Shown here one piece after another: positions 54,900 through 64,000 of a stretch of DNA of 64,000 nucleotides. The position numbers and the translations under genes were made by a program. The stretch spans positions 620,001-684,000 of the forward strand of contig JAHDVF020000001.1 in assembly GCA_022606425.2 (NCBI GenBank), in the 5' to 3' direction. The notes below the pieces were generated by a model. That model did not search any database. It was not told the origin of the DNA and saw only the letters and a program-made list of their open reading frames with translations. The first letter of the stretch is position 1, and the number at the start of each line of letters is the position of its first letter. Source of the stretch: Lepidostoma basale. Lineage: Eukaryota; Arthropoda; Insecta; Trichoptera; Lepidostomatidae.

Positions 54900-55530
54900 A
54901 AATAGGGAATATTACATAAAATTTACAAAGATTTATTAAATAACATTTGAAGGGAGCCTTTCTTGGGCTTTTTTCAAAGTGGTAAAGATATGATAATTTC
55001 TTTCAAAGAGAAATATTTCACATCTTTAAATATATTCTTAATAATCCTTCTGAAAATTTAACTTTTTAATCAATATATAATATCTAAAAGAAACAATTTT
55101 ATGCGATTCGTACTTTTTGTGCAATATCGTCGTCAAATATTTATCAAAGCTTTTAAGCATACCTACCGCTATAACATTAATTTTGCTTTTTGTACCCAAA
55201 CATGTGAAAAGTGCAATAATATCAAAAAACTTTTAAAACTCGTTTATGTATTAACTGAGGATACAGCTTTACAGCTATACTACAGGTGTTCATTACCATA
55301 ATAACGGTGCTGGAATTCTTCGCCAATTATACACGCATTCACGAAACATCCTATTCAAAGAAGAAAACGATGCTTTTAGAATAGCACTCATGTCACGGGA
55401 CAATACATCTTAAGCCGGTACGAATGTGCATTCAGAATTTGAACTGAAAACAATCATTCAAGTGTAAAATGTTCATGTTAGTATAATATCTACATACATT
55501 TCATTACTCTCTGCACAATAAAGTACCTCT
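54900..55530. other. AT-rich spacer
   Basis: Contains a 66-codon open frame at 55101-55301 with no recognised family. I do not call it. Confidence 0.4.
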
Positions 55531-55534
55531 CAAA

Positions 55535-55790
55535 TTACGACCCAAGCACCCCTGGCCGTCAAGGGCGTCCAAAATTGATCCTCATCCAGAGGAACACCTC
55601 GGACCACACAAATCAAGCCTCCGCATAAACCAAAAACCCACCAAATCACCTTTCCAACAACGTTCTCATCAGACGTACGAGGAATAGTCCTTTCATTCCT
55701 GTTTGTAATGTCTTTTGAGTTAATAAACTGATTTGATTTGATTTGAACATCTGTAAGCCAGGAGATCCGTGTCCAAGTCCAAGTCAAGCA
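55535..55790 (-). repeat. Dispersed repeat (third copy), interrupted
   Basis: The minus-strand match to 40.15-40.32 kb is interrupted at 55693-55746 by a Jockey-like 3' tail (gtttgtaatgtcttttgagt... ttgatttgatttga). Confidence 0.6.
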
Positions 55791-55877
55791 TATTTAGATA
55801 TACTCGTAATATTTCGTAATCATAAAACTTTATGAAGTAGTCCATTGTTTTGGCCGATTCACTATGATACTTTAACA

Positions 55878-56018
55878 TTATAAACTGTTAAATTAAAAAA
55901 ACTTTGTTTTATGTATCACAATTGTTATTGTAATTGACGAAACTGCTGTCGCGTAAAATAAAAATAAAATAACAATTGTGATACATAAAACAAAGTTTTT
56001 TCATTTAACAGTTTATAA
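55878..56018. repeat. Fold-back element with GAAAC-TGCT-GTC remnant
   Basis: Arms of about 55 bases (ttataaactgttaaat..., inverse at right) surround 'gacgaaactgctgtcgcg' (55936-55953). This is the GAAAC, loop, GUC, GCG end of the 61.2/62.6 kb motif with its CTGATGA half deleted. Confidence 0.68.
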
Positions 56019-56512
56019 CTTTATGAAGACTGACAATCATAATATTGTATTTTAATAAATATAAAGATATTTATTGTTGCTCAAACGATGCAAAACTACA
56101 TATAAAGTAGTTTATTTTTGGGAAACGTACGTTTTCTAGAAGATTTATTATATTTAAAGTTTGTGGTGTATTAAGCCTTGCAAGGTCATCAAATATCACT
56201 CAATAGTGTGATAAATCACATTTGATATTGCACTGGGAAGGTAAAGCGTGATTCTCTTTTCGAATGTAATAAAATTTCGATAAATTGTGTGTTTTAATTC
56301 AATGTCAATCATCCTCCAATTCATTTCATCCATTACTGGATTTTGTGACCACTTGGTCCATTAAACTCCTGTCCCTTCAAGTGTGTATGAGGCTACACAC
56401 GGTCAACAATGTACTCCACTGTCTGAGATTTTCCACCCATGATATTTTTCTGTATTCCACGCGTCTTCTTCCCTCGATCTTCCCCTCAGTTATTTTACTA
56501 TAGACGACCTTC

Positions 56513-56695
56513 GTTGTAGAGTGGCAAGAGCTATGACTATGACTCCAGAGGTCCCGGGATCGATTTCCGATGATGGCAGTGTGATTGTTACACTGTCAGT
56601 GGTCTGGTGCAGAATTCACGTGATAACAAAATGGCGATAGATAAGCTTCCAATCACATGAGAATCAATAACTAAAAATAAGTATACAATACTTCC
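56513..56695 (+). mobile_element. tRNA-derived SINE, copy 10
   Basis: Head gacgaccttcgttgtagagt, B-box GATCGATTTCC (diverged), body and tail. Confidence 0.74.
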
Positions 56696-56924
56696 TGCTG
56701 TATAAAAATGTGTAAAGAAATGGGAAACTACCACATTATAAGCTTAAGTAGCATACCAAGAACCAGCAAAAATGTTACACTTTGCTGCAAACCAATCCTT
56801 TGGATTAAAACTAAGAATCAACTATTAAAACCAATCTTTGGAAAGAAGGAGGAATATGCACTTAGGAGTTCACTTCTTTCCGCTGATTGGCGGCCATACG
56901 AGTATACAAAACTCGGATGTCCTG

Positions 56925-57235
56925 AGTGATGTAGGTTTATTTGTCCCTGATAATTACCTTCGTCAAAGATAGCACAGATTGTTTTATTTGCCGCGCTGCA
57001 GAACCAACCTGCCAATGGTTATGCCTGTGGGTAGGGCAATCTTATTGGTTAATCGGGTCGCCTCGGAGGTCGATATATTTCGTAATAGTGTGAGTTGCCT
57101 CAGGGATGCTACGAGTATATCAATATAATGATTCTTTCTAATTCTTAATCTTAAAGTTTTTTTTAATGTTTCAATTGCAAACGATCTGGAATTATATGTC
57201 TGTAATGTTTGTGATTTTTATAAATTAAATTAAAT
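56925..57235 (+). mobile_element. Jockey-like LINE 3' end, diverged
   Basis: Codons resemble FVPDNYLRQR-type sequence, then 'agattgttttatttgccgcg', 'accaacctgccaatggttat' and 'gtcgcctcggaggtcgatat', parallel to 53.75-53.86 kb. Confidence 0.6.
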
Positions 57236-57239
57236 GAAA

Positions 57240-58430
57240 CAAGCGAAACGATTCCTAAATTGATGAATCCTAATGACAGGAAGATTAATTAATAGCATAT
57301 ATCGCCTCTTTGCAAGAATAACGTGTTTTCTCGATTTTTTTTTAAATGTTCAAGATACCCGTCTGAAAGAGACAATGTGAAAATACAATATACCACTGTT
57401 GTGTTGTTTCTTTCCCTCATAAATTCTCTGTTTTTCACTTTACAAATACCATGTTTTTGTAGAAAATAATGTTAATATAAATATGGATGCGGAAGATACA
57501 TATAGTTAAAATAAATAGTTGAAAATTTTCTCCTATGCTCCAAGATATGAATATAAATTACCTGTCAACGGTAATTTGTATTTTATGGAGCGGAGTAATT
57601 GACGAGTTTATTATGCTTTTGTTAGCTTATTATACTGAAACGTCCATGATTGATCATAGATTCCTTATCTCCCGCCTGTCGATCCTTGTTTGGCGAAACG
57701 GCTTTCTAATCTGACTTTATCCGGTAATGAGAACTCATTTCTACAACGTCAAAACACAGCGGTTTTTATAACACTTCCTGGCGTCACTAATGTAGGCATA
57801 TCAAAAATCACAACACTACTCCCTCGTGAAATTGACGAGAATGTTCTCTCGGTAAATTTGCTATCTATCTATGTATATATAATACATGACGTCAGATTTA
57901 TGTAGGCATCACTAAAAGCGTTGCTATTCGATTGAGTTTTATTAAACAATTCTTGTCAGATATCGTTACAAAAAAACACATTTTAGAAACGTTTAAATTG
58001 CGTCACCTGAGAGTAAGAGGGTTCCAACTGACAATATTTCACATTTGGCTTTTTTTCTTGAAAAGGGTTCTAACTAACCTTATCTATACGTACAATTAAA
58101 AAAAACATGTGATAGTATCGTCGTTTTGATGTTACGATAAAAATCAAGTTCCATCTGATCATTCAAAACACACGATTCACTGAAAAGGATTCATTTACAC
58201 TTAGAACTTTATTATTCCAACTGTCGCCCGAGAAAATTTACACGTTTCTCGGTAAAAGAATTTCATCTGCTTCAGATGGAACCATTTTATTCCAAGATAC
58301 ACACCCGAAACCATGAAATCTTTATCTGTAACAGTTGGAACCTTCTTACTCTCAGGTGACGATTGTCTGATACAATATTTCTTATTTTTATTATTCACAA
58401 ATCATCACTGTATATAGAAATACACCCACT
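57240..58430. other. AT-rich spacer
   Basis: Contains a loose inverted pair around 57985-58025 and 58335-58385 (cgtcacctgagagtaagagg and its inverse), so 57.98-58.39 kb may be another fold-back element. No gene. Confidence 0.45.
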
Positions 58431-58434
58431 GAAG

Positions 58435-58600
58435 TAGATATGACTGTACATAATGGTGTTTTAGTGCCAACCCTTATGTATGAAAGATGAACTTGGAGAT
58501 GCAAAAGCGGAATAAAAGTAGTATAAACGCCATAGAAATGAGATCACTGGAAATACAGAATGATATATGATAGAATACAGAACGACGAAATAATATTATA
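58435..58600 (+). mobile_element. TTAG-family fragment, degenerate
   Basis: 'cataatggtgttttagtgcc', 'aacccttatgta' and 'gaaatgagatcactgg' mark the VPTLM to EMRSL region. Confidence 0.55.
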
Positions 58601-58929
58601 AATAAATTATTATTATTTTATAAGGATTAATTGTATCTCAATAGAGACGAAGATGTAAATTGTTTTATGGGAACAAAATATGGTGGCCAAGGCGATTACA
58701 GGACTTATGACCTGTCATTGGTTGGGTTGAGCTATAGCTTTATGTTTAACAACATTCCCCATTCCGCACTTCTTACGACCACCACGTCTGACAATTTTTT
58801 TGGAAGCTGTATATATGATAGAATGCTGCGCCTATCTTTTCATTTTTTAGTTCACTCTACAAATTATTATTATTTTGTTGAATCGCTCTTTACATCATGA
58901 CAGCATGAGCCAAATCGATGTAAAGGATA

Positions 58930-59114
58930 TTATAGCTATCATAGTGATTCTCGTGACATGTGATAAGTAGCTAATCTATCGCCATTTTATTGTCACGTGA
59001 ATCCTACACCAGACCAAATACAGTGTGACAATCACACTACCTTCGCAGGGAATCGAACCTAGAACCTTCGGGGTGGCAGTCAATGCACTTACCACTCGGC
59101 CACGAAGGTCGTCT
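58930..59114 (-). mobile_element. tRNA-derived SINE, copy 11
   Basis: Head at right (gaaggtcgtc 59105-59114), B-box GGTTCGATTCC on the minus strand, full body. Confidence 0.8.
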
Positions 59115-59598
59115 AAAAATGTAAGGCAGATTATTGTATAATTAAGGGTTTTACAAGTAATGCTTCTGAGTGTATTCATTTCGCTGGTCCGAATGAGGTT
59201 TTTGCTTCTGACAGTATTTCACATATCGAAGTCGATAGATATTCACTCGCTTATGCAGGGTCAGACAATAACTAAGACCATCCTAGTTTACTTTGTAAAT
59301 TGATTGTATAATTAATATGAATGAAAATTCGAAATTGGTCAAGATAAATAAACTTAAAGGTGGAATAACTTTCATAAAAAAATCTTAAGCATTTATTAAA
59401 ATAATTTATAAAGAAATCATCAACAATAATATTTTGTCTTATAGAAAACTTATCGATTAAATTTTATATTTAAGAAACCATACATTAAAATGTTATATTT
59501 GTCTCTATTTTACATGGACTAGGGCAGTGGTCCCCAACACCCGGTCCGCGGACCGTACCGGTCTGTGGATCAAAAGGTACCGCGCCGCCCAATGAACA

Positions 59599-59781
59599 TT
59601 AAATTATTTCCATTTAATTTAGTGTGGTGTATTAAAATGTTAAATCACCTTATTACTGTTAAAATTTCAAACACTATTATAATATTACAATTTCTTTTTA
59701 TTTACTGAGAGTGTCGCGGCAGCTGTTTCGCCAACCGATGTTGGCATCATCAGGTGTTAAAATAAACTAACAAGTTTATTG

Positions 59782-59782
<1 letters not shown>
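59599..59782 (-). repeat. 184-base inverted arm (left), hammerhead-like core on minus strand
   Basis: Appears to match 61197-61380 exactly in inverse orientation. The minus strand holds CTGATGA (59747-59753), stem II and GAAAC (59725-59729). Confidence 0.8.
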
Positions 59783-59817
<35 letters not shown>

Positions 59818-59825
59818 TATATCTT

Positions 59826-60775
59826 CTCTATCTCTTTTCTTCATCCTATATATACACGACATTGGCAACTGCTTTCTCCACTCCAAGCATCTCCTTTTTG
59901 CTGATGATATGAAGGTCTTTCTGAAGGTTTCAGACACTTCTGACTGCCTTCGACTCCAGTCAGATCTTGACAGACTCTCTCATTACTGTATACTAAATAA
60001 ATTATCCATAAATGCAAACAAATGTCATAAGCTTTCACTGACGCGTAAAATGAACCCTCACAAACATGTGTACTCCATCAATGGTTCCATAATATCCGAT
60101 TCAGACCGCGTGAGAGATCTTGGAGTCACAATCGACCCTAAACTCACTTTCGTTAGTCATATTGATGACATGGTGGACAAATCTCTCAGAACGTTGGGAT
60201 TTATACTACGCACATGCAAACCTTTCCAAAATATCACTGCCCTTAAAGTATTATTTACAACCATGGTTCGCTCACGCCTTGAATATGTATCTCCCGTTTG
60301 GTCTCCTTATTATGCGGCACATATCCAACGCATTGAAAGAGTACAAAAAATGTTTATTAAACATATTAATTTTAAAATGTGCAAGTCATTCTCTGATTAC
60401 AAATCTGCCCTAATTTTTCACTCCTTGGACTCTCTTGAAAATAGACGTACTCTTCATGATATGATGTTACTTCATAAAATAATTCATTTTAAAATTGACA
60501 ATTCTGAACTTCTCAGCAAATTGTCACTCAATACCCCCATGTCTCGCACGAGACACACCGCGAACCAAGTTTTCCACCTTCCTGTTTATCGCACAAATTA
60601 CGCTCTGAGCGCGGCACTGTATCGAATCTGTGATATCTACAACAAACATTTTGGAGACATTGACGTCTTTCATTTGAGCGAGCGAAATTTTAAAAAAGAG
60701 ATCGGAGCAACATTTCGGCGCGGATGTGACCACGATGTAACATGATATTATAATACATGTATATTACTTTTTATT
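59826..60775 (+). pseudogene. LINE reverse transcriptase, C-terminal 300 codons open
   Basis: An uninterrupted frame from the palm region: HLLFADDMKVFLKVSDTSDC (catalytic FADD), LDRLSHYCILNKLSINANKC, DSDRVRDLGVTIDPKLTF, LEYVSPVWSPYYAAHIQRIE and HKIIHFKIDNSELLSKLSLN, ending DIDVFHLSERNF and stop at about 60745. The thumb/C-terminal arrangement fits a Jockey/CR1-type ORF2. The endonuclease and fingers are missing. The tail is an AAAT repeat (61006-61030). The open frame implies a young insertion, preserved inside the hAT element. Confidence 0.83.
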
Positions 60776-61025
60776 TTATTTTATCTTAATTTAATTTTTA
60801 TTTCCAGTACTATAAGTATTTTAACTCTTAAATATTATGTATACCTTATTTTGTCTTAGTTTAACTTCAATGTTTCTCACTATCATTTGTTGATTGTTAA
60901 CTATTATTTTTAATCTGTGGTAGCATGTAATTGGCCTTATTTTAATTATTCTGAATGTTTCTTTTATATATATATATGTTATTGATATCGCTGTATGTTA
61001 CCCTAAATAAATAAATAAATAAATA

Positions 61026-61678
<653 letters not shown>

Positions 61679-61821
61679 TATTTTTTTTGGTGTAACTGTA
61701 TTTTATTTTGAAGTCATGTTTAAATACAATAAAATGAACCCCCCTCTCAGCGGCCGTGGTAAAACTATCAATCGTTGACCGGTCCGCGGCGATAAAAAGG
61801 TTGGGGAGCACTGGACTAGGG

Positions 61822-62340
61822 TATTCAACATGGCATACGGTGGTTCAAATATTGTGGCTTTTCAAACACTGGTAATAATTTCGAATAATTTTAAAATGCC
61901 GTCATAAGGTTTTAATCACGTGCCATTTATTAACACGAATGGAAATATTACAGATTTCTTTAACATATTTTTGTTTTACTTTTGCATCTAGCCTATTAAC
62001 TGATGAGATGATTCTTCTTGATTGAGCCTTCTGAACCAAGGACGATGCAACTCCTACATCTATTAACACGTGTGAAGTGATTGAATAATGCCGACTCTGG
62101 TACGTTTTACAAGTAATTTATAGCACTCTTATCTCCCGGAATGCAGCCGCAAGCGAGTTTATCAGATCACTTAACATGGACCAAATTCGTAACACTGTAC
62201 ACATCAAATCACGACTGAGAAAATATTTGTAAATTGAAAATGCAATTATTGGTTCATTTTCATGTTAAATTGGTAAACATTAAATGACGAATGAACAATG
62301 ATTGTATAATATAATCCATTGTTTTGACCGAAACACTATG
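61822..62340. other. AT-rich spacer
   Basis: No supported feature. Confidence 0.45.
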
Positions 62341-62349
62341 ATACTTCAA

Positions 62350-62548
62350 CATTGTTTTTTTTTTTTTTTAATTAAAAAAAGAGACACCAAGGAATTAAAT
62401 CCATGGTATTAGAAATTATTTCACAATCTTCAGTATGAGCAGAAAATAGGTCATTATTATCAAGAACGAATCTGGTCTTGTCCAGGCTTGAACCCATGTT
62501 TCTTGGATCAGAAGCCAAGCGTTCTACACCCTAGACCACCACCCGTAA
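62350..62548 (-). mobile_element. Second tRNA-like SINE, minus copy
   Basis: Minus-strand match to 13.34 kb: head 'gggtggtggtctagggtgta', 'gcttggcttctgatccaag', 'gggttcaagcctgg' and body. The T-run at the left is the A-rich tail. Confidence 0.65.
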
Positions 62549-62556
62549 ATTTACAA

Positions 62557-62665
62557 AACGCGACAGCTGTTTCGCCATCCGATGTTAGTATCATCAGGTG
62601 TTACGACAGTTGTTTGTAACACCTGATGATGCCAGTTTCGGTTGGCGTAACAGTTGTCGCGACAT
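62557..62665. ncRNA. Inverted pair of hammerhead-like motifs
   Basis: Minus copy (62557-62602): AACAC, CTGATGA, GAAAC, AGCT, GTC, then GCGTT, which pairs with AACAC except for one A-C. Plus copy (62618-62663): AACAC, CTGATGA, stem II GCCAGT/GTTGGC (two G-T pairs), GTAAC in place of GAAAC, then GTC. The minus copy keeps the cleavage triplet and catalytic GAAAC but has a damaged stem II. Confidence 0.45.
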
Positions 62666-62799
62666 TTTCAAAAAGGGTATAATAAAAAATATGACATTAT
62701 AACAGTGTCATAAATTTAACAGGTTATAATAATGATTGTGCAAAATTAAATTAAAACTTAATTGGGGCGTTATATCACTCTTTTAATTGTGATTAATCA

Positions 62800-62925
62800 A
62801 CTAACCATCGGTAGATAAAAAGGATGGACTGCCATACTGCTCTGTCTTGACACCTCTCGAGCATCATCTACATTCATACATTGTAACATGCTCGCTCGTC
62901 GATTTTTCGACTTCGAATATCTATA
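62800..62925 (-). mobile_element. TTAG-family fragment (diverged subfamily)
   Basis: The 3' end at left (aactaaccatcggtag), running to 'gatttttcgacttcgaa'. Confidence 0.6.
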
Positions 62926-62954
62926 ATAAGTGTTTAGGTATTTATTATTATTTT

Positions 62955-63285
62955 GAAATTGTAATGAACAAAATAATGAAAATAACATTTAAATGGTTTG
63001 GACACATGGAAAGAATGAATGAAGAATGGATAGTAAAAAAAAGTAAAATATATGTTGACGATGTAAATGGAACTAGAAATATTGAAGACTGGGGAAAATG
63101 TGGCACGATCAAATAAATCAAATATTGAATGTCGGCCACGTGAGGAGTCGGAGAAATCGGCGTGCGTTATTGACACGATGTATAAATGTTGAGGAATCAA
63201 GAGAAGTATGTCAGGAAAGAAAAGTGTGGCATTCTATTCTTTCTGCAAACTTCTTAGGGGAGACGGCGTGATGGTTAGTTAGTGG
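62955..63285 (+). mobile_element. TTAG-family 3' end
   Basis: MNKIMKITFKWFGHMERMNE, a lesion in VKKxKIYVDDVNGTRN, then 'aatgtcggccacgtgaggag' and the 3' end 'gacggcgtgatggttagtta'. Together with 62800-62925 it makes a head-to-head pair. Confidence 0.75.
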
Positions 63286-63640
63286 CTTAACATTATGCAT
63301 ATATATGCATATATATTGTTGTCAGATAATAAGTTTGTCTGTGTTGGATATTGATGTTATTTATTGGATATTAAGTATCGACATTTGACTGCGTAGTCGG
63401 CGGTTACCTGAGAAGTAATACCGAATTTTATGGTTAATAAATATTAATGAGCTTCGAACAATAGGCCTGAATATCACGCATGAGATATTTCATAAGAACA
63501 AACGTTTCACTGTAATATTATAATACTAGTATCTACGAAATATAATAGAATTAATGTAGTTATTATGTATCTAATAAGCATTATATATAGGTACTTAATA
63601 GGACTCTAATGAAGAATGATGCATTAACTATAAAGTATGA
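63286..63640. other. AT-rich spacer
   Basis: No supported feature. A small tatgcatata repeat lies at 63294-63318. Confidence 0.45.
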
Positions 63641-63649
63641 AATTATTAT

Positions 63650-63980
63650 AGAGACCACGGAGACAATAGAGACCACATCACGAATGAGGAGGTTCTTCAA
63701 AGAATCAAAGGAGGAAGGCACCTGCTCAGGACCATGTCCGATAGGCGTGCAAGATGGATCGGCCATGTAATACGACAAGAAGGCCTCTTGCGTGCCATAA
63801 TGGAGGGTATGACCGAGGGGACAAACTCTAGGAGACACCCACGCCGAGAGTACCTGGAGGACCTGTTGGTGGACGTGCGCTGTTCATCATATGCAGATTT
63901 CAAAAGAGCCGCACAAGACAGGGAAGAATGGAAGAGAAGAATAGAAGAAATTGCTGCAAACCAATCCCAGGATTGAAACA
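63650..63980 (+). pseudogene. Endonuclease/RT retroposon 3' end
   Basis: Reads VLQRIKGGRHLLRTMSDRRA, RWIGHVIRQEGLLRAIMEGM, SSYADFKRAAQDREEWKRRI and EIAANQSQD stop at 63974-63976. Same closing block as at 14.98-15.09 kb. Confidence 0.75.
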
Positions 63981-64000
63981 AAAATTATTTACTAAGCCCT

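Overview
The window looks like repeat-rich, intron-rich, AT-rich DNA from an insect, most likely a moth or butterfly. This is inferred from the load of truncated endonuclease/reverse-transcriptase retroposons, mariner and hAT remnants, a tRNA-derived SINE, and long introns in an otherwise compact gene. No bacterial-style genes or operons are present. I recognise only one host gene.

That gene lies on the minus strand, with coding sequence from 40556 down to 19865. It encodes a sperm-tail PG-rich-repeat (STPG/SHIPPO) protein of the ODF3 (CIMAP) group, proteins linked to ciliary and sperm-tail microtubules. Eight coding exons join in one open frame: 40448-40556, 36049-36177, 33713-33892, 27066-27313, 22212-23961, 21490-21687, 21003-21127 and 19865-20635. 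All have GT/AG borders and matching phases, and together they predict 1169 residues. A second terminal exon at 24576-24683 has its own acceptor and stop. It would turn exons 1-4 into a 257-residue protein, about the size of ordinary ODF3. The long form adds a 1750-bp exon with 16 PG-rich motifs arranged as alternating units in a 71-residue higher-order repeat. It then adds two duplicated cassette exons and a Thr/Gln/Val-rich tail.

The rest is mobile DNA and AT-rich spacer. Main groups: (1) many 5'-truncated copies of an RTE-like retroposon whose 3' end reads GTGATGG followed by TTAG repeats; (2) 3' ends of other endonuclease/RT families with AAG-rich tails; (3) Jockey/CR1-like 3' ends, often ending in TTTGA repeats; (4) a tRNA-headed SINE with good Pol III A and B boxes, in about eleven copies, and a second tRNA-like SINE; (5) mariner relics at 10.9, 16.7, 30.0 and 34.4 kb; (6) hAT elements with 8-bp target duplications at 25.9 and 59.5 kb and a probable third at 31.3 kb.

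The least expected signal is a set of fold-back elements and hairpins at 28.1, 38.5-38.8, 42.0, 43.6, 47.3-47.7, 55.9, 59.7, 61.2 and 62.6 kb. Many share a hammerhead-ribozyme-like core: CUGANGA, a short hairpin, GAAAC, then GUC or a similar site, with a complementary stem I. Such motifs are known from Penelope-like retroelements. Every copy here has one extra base before stem II, so activity is not assured.
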